Below, in pieces: positions 27,617 through 36,785 of a stretch of DNA of 64,000 bases (its first letter is position 1; every line of letters starts with the position of its first letter). The notes beneath the pieces were generated by a model. The model searched no databases, was not told where the DNA came from, and worked only from the letters and a program-made list of their open reading frames with translations. Source of the stretch: Phaeovulum molybdatiresistens (GTDB lineage Bacteria > Pseudomonadota > Alphaproteobacteria > Rhodobacterales > Rhodobacteraceae); contig NZ_JAMJFX010000003.1 of assembly GCF_023544865.1 (NCBI RefSeq), forward strand, positions 124,001 through 188,000, in the 5' to 3' direction. The position numbers and the translations under genes were made by a program.

Positions 27617-30600
27617 CTACGCCACCAGCTGTTCCGCCCGCTTGAGGTCGACCGAGACCAGCTGGCTGACCCCCTGTTCCTGCATCGTGACGCCGAACAG
27701 CCGGTCCATCCGGCTCATGGTCACGGCATGGTGGGTAATGATCAGGAACCGCGTGTCGGTGCGGCGGGTCATTTCATCCAGAAGGTCGCAGAACCGGGTG
27801 ACGTTGGCATCGTCCAGCGGCGCGTCAACCTCATCCAGCACGCAGATCGGGGCGGGGTTGGCCAGGAAGACGGCAAAGATCAGCGCCATCGCCGTTAGCG
27901 TCTGTTCTCCCCCCGACAAAAGGCTCAGCGTCGACAGCTTCTTGCCCGGCGGCTGGCACATGATCTCAAGGCCCGCTTCCAGCGGATCATCGCTTTCCAC
28001 CAGCACCAGATTTGCGTCGCCCCCGCCGAACAGATGGGTGAACAGCATGCGGAAGCTTTCGTTCACCTGTTCAAACGCGGTCAGCAGGCGCTCGCGGCCC
28101 TCGCGGTTCAGGCCCGCGATGCCCGCGCGCAGCTTGCGGATCGCCTCTTCCAGATCGGCCTTTTCCTTGACCAGCGTGTCATGTTCGGCCTGAACCTCTT
28201 TCGCGTCTTCCTCGGCGCGCAGGTTGACGGCGCCAAGGGCTTCGCGCTGGCGCTTCAGGCGGGCGACCTCGATCTCCAGCTCTTCGGATGCGGGCATGGC
28301 GTCGGGGTCGGTCGCCAGCGTCGCCAGCAGCGCGGGGGGGTCAAGCTCGGTCTCTTCGCGGATGCGTTCGGCGGCATAGGCCACGGTTTCGCGCGCCGCA
28401 TCAACCCGGGCTTCGGCGCGGGCGCGGGCCTCGCGCGCCTCACCGGCCAGACGTTCGGCATCGCGTTCGGCCATCTGTGCCTCGCGCAGCGCGGATTCGG
28501 CGGTGGCCAGCGCATCGGCGGCGCGCGCGCGCCGGTCTTCGGCGGCCTCGATCGCCTCGGTCAGTTCCTCGCGCTTGGCGGCCAGCTCGCCCGGGGCCTC
28601 GGCGGCCTCGTGCAAATCGGCCTCGGTTTCACGCCGGCGCTGCGCCAGTTCGGCGGACCGTTTCTCGGCGGTTTCCAGGCGGTGCCGCCAGCCCGAGATT
28701 TCCTTGGTGATCTCCTGCCGACGCTTCAGCCGCGCCTCGCCCTCGCGGCGGATTTCGTCATGGGCGGACCGGCGGGTCATCATCGTCATCCGCGCGGCTT
28801 CGACAGTCATCTTGACCGCGTCGACATCGGCGCGGGCGGCGGCCAGATCGGGCAGGGCGGCCAGCGCGCTTTCCGCCTCGCGCAGCGCCATGCGCGCGGC
28901 CGAGGCCTCTTCCTCATGGCGGGCCACGGCCAGACGCGCGCTTTCCAGCTTGCTGCCCGCGATCGAGCGGTCCGCCTCGGCGCGCGACAGCGCGCGGCCT
29001 GCTTCGGCCAGCCGCCGGTCCGCCTCGCGCCGGGCGTCGCGGGCGCGGGCATCGGCGGCGCCAGCCTCGGCCAGCTGACGGGTCAGCATCTCATGCGCCT
29101 GCCGCGCGCCTTCGGCCCGGGCGGCGACTTCTTCCAGATCGCGCTTCAACTCGACCAGGCGGTTCAGTTGCTGCAACCGCAGCGCCGCGGCCGAGGGCGC
29201 ATCCTCCGCACCCGACCGGAACCCGTCCCAGCGCCACAGATCGCCCGCGCGCGACACCAGCCGCTGGCCGGGGCGCAGCGCGTGTTGCAACCGCGTGCCT
29301 TCCGCGTGATCGGCCACCAGCCCGATCTGCGCGATGCGGCGGGCCAGCACGGCGGGCACGGTGACATGCGCCGAAAGCGGCGCCACGCCATCGGGCAGCG
29401 ATTGGGGCGCATCGTAATCGGGCAGCGCCCCCCAGCCCGATTTCGCGGTCTGATCCACCTCGGGCGCGCGCAGATCATCGGCCAGCGCCGCCCCCAGCGC
29501 CGCCTCAAAGCCCTTGTCGACCCGGACCCGGTCCAGCAATTGCTTGCCCGCCGCAGATTCACGCTCGACCAGACGCGCCAGCGCCGCAACCTCGGCGCGC
29601 AGGGCGCCCGCTTCGCCTTCGGCCTCGGACCGGGCGGCGCGGGCGGCGGATTCGCGGCCCTGAATTTCGGCGCGGGCTTCTTCCGCGGCGGCAAGCGCCT
29701 CTTCGGCGGCCTCGGCACTGTCCTGCGCCTCGGTCTGGGCGGCTTCGGCCGCCGAGTGATCGGTATCCGCGCGTTCCAGCGCCGCCTGCGCGGCGGTGGC
29801 GGCCTGGGCGGCGCGGGCGGCTTCGGTTTCGGATTTCTCGGCGGTGGCGCGGTTGTCGGCCACCAGACGTTGCGCCGATTGATGGCGCGCGGCAAGGCGG
29901 GCGACATCCTCGGTCATCTCGGACAGCTGCGCCTCGCGGTCCTGCAGCACGCCCGCAGCCTCGGAGGAGGCCTCGGCGGCGGCGGTCAGGCGGGCCTCAT
30001 GCCCGTCACTGGCCTTGGCGATCTGGCCCTGCTCCCATTCCAGTTGCGCGATCGTTTCGCCCGCATCGCGGTTCAGCCCCGCCTCGCGGTCCATGTCGCG
30101 GTCCAGCTGTGCGATGCGCGCGGTCAGGGTTTCGATCATCGCGCGGGCACGGTTTTCCTGATCGGTCAGGGCATCGCGCTGCACGGTCAGGCGTTGCAGG
30201 ATGGCCCCCGCGATTGCCTCTTCCTCGCGCAGGGGGGGCAGGGCGTCTTCGCGCGTGGCGCGGTCCTTGGCGGCGATGCGGGCGGCCTGTTCGGCCTGAC
30301 CCGCGGCGCGCATGCGTTCCGCCAGGCCCGATTCCGCCTCGGCCCGGGCCAGATCGGCCTCGCGCCAGCGGCGATACAGCAGGCTGCCTTCGGCCCGGCG
30401 CAGATCGGTGCCGATCTCGCGGTAGCGGGCGGCCTGCCGGGCCTGCCGGGCCAGCGTGGCCAGCTGGGCGGCCAGTTGCTCGACCACGTCATCGACGCGC
30501 AGCAGGTTCTGTTCGGCGCCGTTCAGTTTCAGTTCCGCCTCATGCCGGCGCTGATACAGGCCCGAGATCCCGGCCGCTTCCTCAAGGATGCGGCGGCGGG

Positions 30601-31075
30601 CCTTGGGCTTGGCGTTGATCAGCTCGGCGATCTGGCCTTGGCGGACCAGCGCGGGCGAATGCGCCCCGGTCGAGGCGTCGGCAAACAGCATCTGCACGTC
30701 GCGGGCGCGCACATCCTTGGTGTTGACCTTGTAGGCGGACCCCGCATCGCGCGTGATCCGGCGCACGATTTCCAGCACGTCGGACTCGTTAAAGCCCGAG
30801 GGTGCCAGCCGTTCGGTATTGTCGATCGACAGCGACACCTCGGCAAAGTTGCGTGCGGTGCGGGTGGCGGCGCCGGCGAAGATCACGTCTTCCATCCCCT
30901 CGCCGCGCATCGCGGTGGGGCGGTTTTCGCCCATGACCCAGCGCAACGCCTCAAGCAGGTTGGACTTGCCGCAGCCATTGGGGCCGACCACGCCGGTCAG
31001 CCCGTCGTGGATCACCAGATCGGTGGGGTCCACGAAGCTTTTGAAACCGTTGAGGCGAAGCCGGGTAAAGCGCAA
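27617..31075 (-). CDS. smc: Chromosome segregation protein SMC
   Basis: ABC-type ATPase that organises and segregates the chromosome. About 1152 aa. Walker A is GPNGCGKSN at residues 31-39. A first coiled-coil arm (about 165-500) and a hinge around residues 500-650 (QLLDRVRVDKGFEAALGAAL) follow, then a second coiled-coil arm. The C-terminal signature is STLSLLSGGEQTLTAMAL with Walker B ICVLDEVDAPLDDANV. The best start is a TTG at 31075, giving (M)RFTRLRLNGFKSFVDP, because homologues start there and AAAGG lies 7 nt before it. ATGs at 31123 and 31138 would add an atypical tail. Single-gene unit. Confidence 0.95.
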   Translation of the reverse strand: MRFTRLRLNGFKSFVDPTDLVIHDGLTGVVGPNGCGKSNLLEALRWVMGENRPTAMRGEGMEDVIFAGAATRTARNFAEVSLSIDNTERLAPSGFNESDVLEIVRRITRDAGSAYKVNTKDVRARDVQMLFADASTGAHSPALVRQGQIAELINAKPKARRRILEEAAGISGLYQRRHEAELKLNGAEQNLLRVDDVVEQLAAQLATLARQARQAARYREIGTDLRRAEGSLLYRRWREADLARAEAESGLAERMRAAGQAEQAARIAAKDRATREDALPPLREEEAIAGAILQRLTVQRDALTDQENRARAMIETLTARIAQLDRDMDREAGLNRDAGETIAQLEWEQGQIAKASDGHEARLTAAAEASSEAAGVLQDREAQLSEMTEDVARLAARHQSAQRLVADNRATAEKSETEAARAAQAATAAQAALERADTDHSAAEAAQTEAQDSAEAAEEALAAAEEARAEIQGRESAARAARSEAEGEAGALRAEVAALARLVERESAAGKQLLDRVRVDKGFEAALGAALADDLRAPEVDQTAKSGWGALPDYDAPQSLPDGVAPLSAHVTVPAVLARRIAQIGLVADHAEGTRLQHALRPGQRLVSRAGDLWRWDGFRSGAEDAPSAAALRLQQLNRLVELKRDLEEVAARAEGARQAHEMLTRQLAEAGAADARARDARREADRRLAEAGRALSRAEADRSIAGSKLESARLAVARHEEEASAARMALREAESALAALPDLAAARADVDAVKMTVEAARMTMMTRRSAHDEIRREGEARLKRRQEITKEISGWRHRLETAEKRSAELAQRRRETEADLHEAAEAPGELAAKREELTEAIEAAEDRRARAADALATAESALREAQMAERDAERLAGEAREARARAEARVDAARETVAYAAERIREETELDPPALLATLATDPDAMPASEELEIEVARLKRQREALGAVNLRAEEDAKEVQAEHDTLVKEKADLEEAIRKLRAGIAGLNREGRERLLTAFEQVNESFRMLFTHLFGGGDANLVLVESDDPLEAGLEIMCQPPGKKLSTLSLLSGGEQTLTAMALIFAVFLANPAPICVLDEVDAPLDDANVTRFCDLLDEMTRRTDTRFLIITHHAVTMSRMDRLFGVTMQEQGVSQLVSVDLKRAEQLVA

Positions 31076-31203
31076 GACGAGGCCTTTCTGATTCCATCGG
31101 GCGGGGCACAAGTGTCGCTGCATCGGGGCCCAAGTCAATCAGGTTCCCCATGATCTGGCGGTATCTTGCGCCTTATCCACAAGATATGCGCGGGTTGGCG
31201 CCG

Positions 31204-31280
31204 TGGGGGGCTGTCTGCCCCCCGGCCCGGCCCTGGCGGGCCGGTCCCCCCCGAGGATATTTGGACAAAGCCGAAGATCA
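31204..31280 (-). repeat. Dispersed intergenic palindromic element, copy D
   Basis: Reverse-strand copy: core TTGTCCAAATATCCTCGGGG preceded by CTTCGGCT, then a GGCCCGCCAGGGCCGGGCC stretch and a GGGGGGCAGACAGCCCCCC hairpin. It lies between divergent smc and the LrgA-like gene, inside what should be their promoter region. Confidence 0.7.
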
Positions 31281-31345
31281 GGGATTGGTGCTGGCGCGGG
31301 GGATTTGCGCGGGCTAGGCTGGGCGTGTTGATGGGGGAGGATGCG

Positions 31346-31702
31346 ATGATCCCGGCGCTGGCCACGATCCTGATGTTTCAGCTTGCGGGCGAGGTGATCG
31401 CGCGCGCCCTGGAATTGCCCTTGCCGGGGCCTGTGCTGGGGATGATCGGTCTGGTTGTCGCCTTTCTGATGGCGCCCCGGCTGGCCGAGGTGGTGCGGCC
31501 CACGGCGCAGGGGCTTCTGGCGCATTTGTCGCTGTTGTTCGTGCCCGCGGGCGTGGGCGTGGTGGCGCATTTCGGGGTGCTGTCTGAACAGGGCCCGGCG
31601 ATTGCGGTGGCGCTGGTCGGATCGACCATTCTGGCGATTGCGGTGGGCGCGCTGGTCTTTGCCTACGTCGCGCGCCTGGTGGGGAGCCGGGACGATGGCT
31701 GA
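31346..31702 (+). CDS. CidA/LrgA family membrane protein
   Basis: 118 aa with four hydrophobic segments, starting MIPALATILMFQLAGEVIAR and containing LPLPGPVLGMIGL, a family hallmark. CidA/LrgA proteins are holin-like and linked to murein hydrolase export, or to pyruvate and glycolate uptake in some organisms. GGGGGAGG lies 5 nt before the ATG; an ATG at 31331 is a poorer candidate. It overlaps the LrgB gene by 8 nt, and the pair is expected to form one transporter. Confidence 0.9.
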   Translation: MIPALATILMFQLAGEVIARALELPLPGPVLGMIGLVVAFLMAPRLAEVVRPTAQGLLAHLSLLFVPAGVGVVAHFGVLSEQGPAIAVALVGSTILAIAVGALVFAYVARLVGSRDDG

Positions 31703-32411
31703 TGCGGCGCTGATCTGGTCCTATCTGTCGCGCGAGCCGTTGCTGTGGCTGACGGCTACCTTGCTGGCCTATTGGGCGGGGGATGCGGCGTTCCGGGCCT
31801 CGGGGCGGAAACCCTATGTCAATCCGGTGCTGGTGGCGGTGATCGTGCTGGCGGCGGTGCTGTGGCTGACGGGCACGGACTATCCCGCCTATTTCGAGGG
31901 GGCGCAGTTCGTGCATTTCATGCTGGGCCCGGCGACGGTGGCGCTGGCGGTGCCGTTGCATGCCAATCTGTCCCGGGTGCGGCGGGCGGCCCTGCCGATT
32001 CTGGCGGCGCTTTTGGCGGGGTCCGTCACAGCGGTGTTGAGCGCGCTGGGCATTGCCTGGGCGATGGGGGCGGATGCGGGGGTGCTGGCCTCGCTTGCGC
32101 CGAAATCGGCGACGGCGCCGGTCGCCATCGGTATTTCCGAGGGCCTGGGCGGGGCGCCGACGCTGACGGCAGTGCTGGTGCTGCTGACGGGGATCATCGG
32201 GGCGGTGGTCGTGACGCCGCTGCTGAACGCGCTGGGGGTGCGTGACTGGCGGGCGCGCGGCTTTGCCGTTGGCGTGGCGGCCCATGGCATCGGCACCGCG
32301 CGGGCCTTCCAGGTAAATGAGACCGCGGGCGCCTTTGCAGGCATCGGCATGGGCCTGAACGCGGTTCTGACGGCCCTGATTGCGCCGCTTGTGCTGCGGC
32401 TGTTTGTCTAG
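31695..32411 (+). CDS. LrgB family membrane protein
   Basis: 238 aa polytopic protein, the obligate partner of LrgA/CidA-like proteins. Family motifs are YWAGDAAFRASGRKPYVNPV, FMLGPATVALAVPLHANL, LAPKSATAPVAIGISEGLGG and AAHGIGTARAFQVNETAGAF. In plants and some bacteria LrgA-LrgB fusions carry glycolate or glycerate; which role applies here is not clear. The start overlaps the LrgA end by 8 nt. The last base pairs converge on the frameshifted TRIC gene with a 4-nt overlap. Confidence 0.9.
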   Translation: MADAALIWSYLSREPLLWLTATLLAYWAGDAAFRASGRKPYVNPVLVAVIVLAAVLWLTGTDYPAYFEGAQFVHFMLGPATVALAVPLHANLSRVRRAALPILAALLAGSVTAVLSALGIAWAMGADAGVLASLAPKSATAPVAIGISEGLGGAPTLTAVLVLLTGIIGAVVVTPLLNALGVRDWRARGFAVGVAAHGIGTARAFQVNETAGAFAGIGMGLNAVLTALIAPLVLRLFV

Positions 32412-32919
32412 GCGCGGGGCGGGCGCGCCTTGTAGACCGGCAGGCGCCAGCCGAAGATCAGGCTGCCCGCGCGCAGGGCAAAGGTCACGCCGCCGCAGAC
32501 CAGCAGCGCCGGCGCCCCGGGCCAACCCAAGCTCACCATGACCAGCGCCGCCGCCGCCCCGCAAAAGGCGCAGGTCAGGTAAAGTTCCCCCTGTTTCAGG
32601 ACAAGCGGAACCTCATTACAGACCACATCGCGCATCAGCCCGCCGAAGGACCCGGTGGCGATGCCCATGATCACCACGATGACCGGCCCGGCCGCCAGCA
32701 CGACAAAGCCCGGCTCGCCGACCCAGAACACCGGATCACGACCCAGCATCAGATCGCGCAGCGTGCCACCGCCCACCGCCGTCAGGGCGCCTATGAAGAC
32801 GATCCCCACCAGATCCAGCTGTTTGCGTGAGGCAACCAGTGCCCCGGTCAGCGCGAAAACCAGAACCGAGGCATATCCAGCGCGGCGACGACCGACAGGT
32901 TCGCCAGCGCCCCGGTCAT
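32408..32919 (-). CDS. TRIC-type (UPF0126) membrane channel family gene with an apparent one-base frameshift
   Basis: The body of the protein is a TRIC/UPF0126 membrane protein: [40 protein letters not shown] and [19 protein letters not shown], with about six or seven hydrophobic segments. The expected start is the ATG at 32919, which overlaps the rnhA stop (ATGA). It reads [16 protein letters not shown] and then shifts frame near 32871-32873; inserting one C on the plus strand there (a G in the gene) restores [12 protein letters not shown]. As given, the conserved frame can only start from GTG 32926 or farther upstream, with an atypical N-terminus. Either a real disruption or a base-call error. 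Confidence 0.75.
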
Positions 32920-33377
32920 TTACCACTGCCCTTGAAGGGTGCCATGCCGGCGCGGGCCAGTTCGTCGGCCCGTTCGTTTTCCGGGTGGCCGGCGTGGCCC
33001 TTGATCCATTTCCAGGTGACCTTGTGGCGGCGCTGTGCCTCATCCAGGCGTTGCCACAGGTCGACGTTTTTCACCGGCTTGCGGTCGGCGGTTTTCCAGC
33101 CGTTCTTCTTCCAGCCGTGAATCCAGGCGGTCACGCCGTTCTTCACATAGGCCGAATCGGTGGTGACGGTGATCGCCACATCGCGGCTTAGAACCTCTAG
33201 CGCGTTGATCGCGGCCAAAAGCTCCATCCGGTTGTTTGTCGTTTCAGGCTCGCCGCCCGAAAGTTCGCGTTCCTTGACGATGCTGGTTCCGTCCAGTGCG
33301 CGGATCAGCACACCCCAACCGCCGGGGCCCGGATTGCCCGAACAGGCGCCGTCTGTCCATGCGAAGAATTCAGCCAA
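32916..33377 (-). CDS. rnhA: Ribonuclease HI
   Basis: Cuts RNA in RNA-DNA hybrids. 153 aa. Active-site acidic residues are in [18 protein letters not shown] (first Asp), [12 protein letters not shown] (Glu) and [12 protein letters not shown] (Asp), and the last Asp is in [12 protein letters not shown]. Normal length for the family. Its stop codon overlaps the start of the frameshifted TRIC gene. It lies 31 nt downstream of the DUF3429 gene on the same strand, so it may belong to the ispH-DUF3429 unit. Confidence 0.96.
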   Translation of the reverse strand: MAEFFAWTDGACSGNPGPGGWGVLIRALDGTSIVKERELSGGEPETTNNRMELLAAINALEVLSRDVAITVTTDSAYVKNGVTAWIHGWKKNGWKTADRKPVKNVDLWQRLDEAQRRHKVTWKWIKGHAGHPENERADELARAGMAPFKGSGK

Positions 33378-33408
33378 GGGTCACCTGTTCATCTGTCAAA
33401 AAGGGGCA

Positions 33409-33858
33409 TCAGCCCGTCGTCAGGATCGCGATCAGGGCCGCGATCACAACCGCGCTCAGCATCAGGCGCAGACGCATCCACCAGCGCGGCGCAAGCCCGC
33501 GTGCGGCAAAAGCCCAATCCAGCGGCAAAAGCGCGGCAAAGCCCAGGATCAGCGCTTCGTTCACCGACAGGGCCTGTATCGCCATTGCGGCCAGAAACCC
33601 CAGCACAGGCAGCACCGACAGCGCGTAGCCAAGGGCCCAGTTGCCCTTGGCGGCAAAGCCCCACAGGCTGCCGGCCATGAAGCAATAGATCATCAGCCCA
33701 TAGGCAAGCGCCACTTCGCGCGCGCTGAGCCCCGGCAGGGAAAAGAGGCCAAAGCGCAGCACCGCCACCGCCCAGAGGAAGGGGATCAGCCCGGCCAGCC
33801 CCAGCGCCAGCGCGACCACGGGGACGCGCCCCAGACCGATCAGGCCCCGACCGATCAT
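33409..33858 (-). CDS. DUF3429-like membrane protein
   Basis: 149 aa with about five hydrophobic segments ([60 protein letters not shown] and others). [10 protein letters not shown] is the kind of loop seen in the DUF3429 family. Function is unknown. The ATG overlaps the ispH stop by 4 nt, so it is cotranslated with ispH. This adjacency is suggestive but does not establish a role in isoprenoid metabolism. Confidence 0.8.
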   Translation of the reverse strand: MIGRGLIGLGRVPVVALALGLAGLIPFLWAVAVLRFGLFSLPGLSAREVALAYGLMIYCFMAGSLWGFAAKGNWALGYALSVLPVLGFLAAMAIQALSVNEALILGFAALLPLDWAFAARGLAPRWWMRLRLMLSAVVIAALIAILTTG

Positions 33859-34808
33859 GCCACCACCTCGCGCAGCACGCGCGGCACCTTGAATTCAATG
33901 TCTTCGCGCGCGGTTTCCACCGGCTCGACGGTCAGGTCGAAACGGTCGCGGAAGGCGTCGATTACCTCGGTCACCAGAACCTCGGGGGCGCTGGCGCCGG
34001 CGGTTACGCCCACCGCGCCCACCCCATCCAGCGCGCGCCAGTCGATGTCTTCGGCGCGCTGCACCAGCTGGGCATAGGCACAGCCCGCGGCGCGGCCCAC
34101 CTCGACCAGGCGGCGCGAGTTTGACGAATTCGGCGCGCCAATCACCAGAAGCGCGTCGATCCGGGGCGCGATGGCCTTGACCGCAGCCTGCCGGTTGGTG
34201 GTGGCATAGCAGATGTCTTCCTTGGCGGGGCCGACGATGGCGGGAAAGCGTGCCTCCAGCGCGGCCACGATCGCGGCGGTGTCATCGACCGACAGGGTGG
34301 TTTGTGTGATATAGGCCAGCCGCGCGGGATCGCGCGGGGCCAGATGCGCCACGTCCTCGACGGTTTCGACCAGCAACACCTCACCCTCGGGCAGCTGACC
34401 CATGGTGCCCAGCACCTCGGGGTGGCCGGCATGGCCGATCATCACCATCTGAAGGCCTTCGGCATGGTGACGCTCGGCCTCGATATGGACCTTGCTGACC
34501 AGCGGGCAGGTGGCGTCGACATAGACCATCTGGCGGCGGGCGGCCTCCTGCGGGACGGATTTCGGCACGCCATGGGCGGAAAAGATCACCGGCCGGTCGT
34601 CGGGACATTCGTCCAGGTCCTCGACGAAAACCGCCCCTTTTTCGCGCAGCCCGTCCACCACGAACTTGTTGTGCACGATTTCGTGGCGCACAAAGACCGG
34701 CGCGCCCCATTTCTGCAACGCCAGTTCCACGATCTTGATCGCCCGGTCCACGCCCGCGCAAAACCCGCGCGGCGCGGCAAGGTAGAGTGTGAGAGCAGGT
34801 TTTCCCAT
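33855..34808 (-). CDS. ispH: 4-hydroxy-3-methylbut-2-enyl diphosphate reductase
   Basis: Last step of the MEP pathway, making IPP and DMAPP with an Fe-S cluster. 317 aa. The three cluster cysteines are in [25 protein letters not shown] and [12 protein letters not shown]. The substrate motifs [14 protein letters not shown] and [14 protein letters not shown] are intact. Start ATG at 34808; nothing nearby suggests another. It heads a minus-strand run with the DUF3429 gene and rnhA. Confidence 0.96.
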   Translation of the reverse strand: MGKPALTLYLAAPRGFCAGVDRAIKIVELALQKWGAPVFVRHEIVHNKFVVDGLREKGAVFVEDLDECPDDRPVIFSAHGVPKSVPQEAARRQMVYVDATCPLVSKVHIEAERHHAEGLQMVMIGHAGHPEVLGTMGQLPEGEVLLVETVEDVAHLAPRDPARLAYITQTTLSVDDTAAIVAALEARFPAIVGPAKEDICYATTNRQAAVKAIAPRIDALLVIGAPNSSNSRRLVEVGRAAGCAYAQLVQRAEDIDWRALDGVGAVGVTAGASAPEVLVTEVIDAFRDRFDLTVEPVETAREDIEFKVPRVLREVVA

Positions 34809-34899
34809 GCGGCGCCCCTTTGCCGAAATCTTCTGACAGGTATGTCTGCCGGGCGCGAAGGTCCAGACCGAAATCCCGTCGCCGGGCGGTGGATCGGGC

Positions 34900-35346
34900 C
34901 TAGCCGCCCCAGCCCATCGCCTGCGCGGTGACCCAGGCCACCGCGGCGTAGCGCCCGGTCTTGGCCAGCGCCACCAGCGGCAGGAAGATCAGCATCGGCA
35001 GACGCAAGACCCCGGCCACCAGACAGGCCAGGTCGCCCCCCGGTGCCCAGCTGACCAGCAGCACCCAGAAACCCCAGCGGTCGAACCAGCGTTCGGCGCG
35101 CGCCATTTGACTGGCCGAGGCGGGGAACCAGCGCCGGTCGCGCCAGTGGTTCACCCCGCGCCCCATCCCGTAGGTGATCAACGCCCCCAGCGTGTTGCCG
35201 ACGCCGGCCACCAGAACCATCAGCCAGACCGGCGCGGCCCCGGCGGTTTGCATGGCGACAAAGACGATCTCCGATTGCATCGGGATCGGCGAGGCGGCCA
35301 GGATGGCCGAAAAGAAAAGCCCGGTCAGGGCGGCAAGATCCTGCAT
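34900..35346 (-). CDS. YqaA-family (DedA/SNARE-associated) membrane protein
   Basis: 148 aa with four or so membrane segments. The start [20 protein letters not shown], then [36 protein letters not shown] and the arginine-bearing loop [20 protein letters not shown] fit the YqaA branch of the DedA superfamily, linked to envelope lipid movement in other bacteria. An upstream in-frame start exists at 35382, but 35346 gives the family N-terminus. Single gene between ispH and the NYN gene. Confidence 0.85.
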   Translation of the reverse strand: MQDLAALTGLFFSAILAASPIPMQSEIVFVAMQTAGAAPVWLMVLVAGVGNTLGALITYGMGRGVNHWRDRRWFPASASQMARAERWFDRWGFWVLLVSWAPGGDLACLVAGVLRLPMLIFLPLVALAKTGRYAAVAWVTAQAMGWGG

Positions 35347-35437
35347 CGGGCGTGCCTTGCCAAAAGGGCCGGCGGGGCGCAAGCGTGCCGGGTTGAACTT
35401 TGCGCGATCAACCCGGCCCGGGGGTCGGTTGCTGCGG

Positions 35438-36001
35438 TCAGGGTTCGGTGGCTGGCTCGGGCTCGCGCGGTTCGCGCGGCGGGCGGCCGATCACCTCGCG
35501 CAGGGCATCCAGCTCGATGAAATTGTCGGCCTGGCGGCGCAGTTCATCCGCGATCATCGGCGGCTGGCTGCGGATCGTCGAAACGACCGAAACCCGGCAT
35601 CCCTGGCGCTGCAGGCTTTCGACCAGCGGCCGGAAATCGCCATCCCCCGAGAACAGCACGACATGATCCAGCCGCGGGGCCAGTTCCATCGCATCCACGG
35701 CCAGCTCGATGTCCATGTTGCCCTTGACCTTACGGCGGCCCATCGAATCGGTATATTCCTTGGCAGGCTTGGTCACCATTGCGTAGCCGTTGTAGTGCAG
35801 CCAGTCGACCAGCGGGCGGATCGGGGAATATTCCTCATTCTCCAGAAGCGCGGTGTAGTAAAAAGCGCGGACCAATTTGCCGCGGCGTTCGAATTCCTGG
35901 CGCAGCAGCTTGTAGTCGATATCGAACCCCAACGCCTTGGCCGCGGCGTAAAGGTTCGACCCGTCAATGAACAGCGCAAGCCGTTCGTCCTTGTAAAACA
36001 T
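35438..36001 (-). CDS. NYN-domain (LabA/DUF88-type) putative ribonuclease
   Basis: 187 aa PIN-like NYN domain. Acidic active-site residues are in ERLALFIDGSNLY (Asp), GNMDIELAVDAME (two Asp/Glu) and VVLFSGDGDFRPLVESL (Asp-x-Asp). The C-terminus is a short proline/glutamate-rich tail (PPREPREPEPATEP). NYN proteins are expected to act on RNA; the target is unknown. Start ATG at 36001, preceded by GGAAAGGA at 7-nt spacing. Divergent from folK with a 130-nt AT-richer gap. Confidence 0.88.
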   Translation of the reverse strand: MFYKDERLALFIDGSNLYAAAKALGFDIDYKLLRQEFERRGKLVRAFYYTALLENEEYSPIRPLVDWLHYNGYAMVTKPAKEYTDSMGRRKVKGNMDIELAVDAMELAPRLDHVVLFSGDGDFRPLVESLQRQGCRVSVVSTIRSQPPMIADELRRQADNFIELDALREVIGRPPREPREPEPATEP

Positions 36002-36036
36002 CAAATCGTCCTTTCCAGAATGCCCGCCATCTGAAG

Positions 36037-36065
36037 TCTATTGGTGCAAAGTCCTGTGAGGTCAA
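36037..36065 (-). promoter_or_regulatory. Possible promoter for the NYN gene
   Basis: Reading on the minus strand: TTGACC at 36065-36060, a 17-nt spacer, then AATAGA at 36042-36037, in the AT-richer gap between the NYN gene and folK. The -35 is good and the -10 only fair. Confidence 0.35.
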
Positions 36066-36131
36066 AGATAACGGGTGCTTTGTAAGATCAGCGCAGTATA
36101 CGAAAACGCATCTGTCTGGGTATGTGTCTAA

Positions 36132-36749
36132 ATGGATAATAGTACTTATTTTGTCGCCTTGGGCGCCAATCTGCCATCGCCCGCCGGCGCGCCGGCGCGG
36201 ACGCTGGTCGCGGCCTTGCGCGCGCTGGTGCAGGCGGGGGCGGAATTGCGCGCGGTCAGTCGATTTTACCACGCGCCAGCCTTTCCTGCGGGCGCCGGGC
36301 CGGATTACGTGAATGCGGCGGCGGCGGTGGCATCGGGGCTGGCCCCGGCGCAGTTTCTGGCGCTGTTGCACCGCATCGAGGCGGATCTGGGGCGTCAGCG
36401 CGCGGCGCGCTGGGAATCGCGCGGGGTGGATCTGGATCTGCTGGTGGCGGGCCAGACGGTCCTGCCCGATGCGCGGACCCAGGCGCACTGGCGCGGGTTG
36501 GCGCTGGCCGATCAGATGCGCGACTGGCCCGAGGGGCTGATTCTGCCGCATCCGCGCCTGGCCGATCGCGCCTTCGTGCTGATTCCCCTGGCCGAGATCG
36601 CGCCGCTTTGGCGTCATCCGGCAACCGGCGACAGCGTGATCCAGATGCTTGCTGCCCTGCCACAGGCGGAAAAAGCCGCGATCCGGCCCCTTGAGACCCC
36701 GTTCTGCGGGGAAGGGCGCTTGTCAAGGCCCGGGTTGGGGTCTAAATAG
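36132..36749 (+). CDS. folK: 2-amino-4-hydroxy-6-hydroxymethyldihydropteridine diphosphokinase (HPPK)
   Basis: Transfers pyrophosphate to the pterin precursor in folate synthesis. 205 aa. FVALGANLPSPAGAPARTL is the N-terminal signature, FYHAPAFPAGAGPDYVNAA follows, and the metal-binding loop is RGVDLDLL (usually preceded by G-P-R-T; here W-E-S). LPHPRLADRAFVLIPL closes the HPPK core. A tail of about 45 residues follows. The start MDNSTYFVALGAN is the first ATG of the frame; no clear ribosome site is seen, and it may be weakly translated. The rpoZ promoter overlaps its stop codon. Confidence 0.93.
   Translation: MDNSTYFVALGANLPSPAGAPARTLVAALRALVQAGAELRAVSRFYHAPAFPAGAGPDYVNAAAAVASGLAPAQFLALLHRIEADLGRQRAARWESRGVDLDLLVAGQTVLPDARTQAHWRGLALADQMRDWPEGLILPHPRLADRAFVLIPLAEIAPLWRHPATGDSVIQMLAALPQAEKAAIRPLETPFCGEGRLSRPGLGSK
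36720..36748 (+). promoter_or_regulatory. Sigma-70-type promoter for rpoZ
   Basis: TTGTCA at 36720-36725, a 17-nt spacer, and TAAATA at 36743-36748 that overlaps the folK stop. The expected transcript start is about 30 nt before the rpoZ ATG. The match and spacing are good, but untested. Confidence 0.55.
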
Positions 36750-36785
36750 GCCGCTCACACCTTCCATGTCCGATTGGAGATGCTC

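Noticed and set aside
28034..31153. A 1039-codon open frame on the plus strand antisense to smc
   Set aside because: It is the complement of a high-GC coiled-coil gene; the predicted protein is low-complexity and matches no family, whereas the minus strand has an intact SMC.
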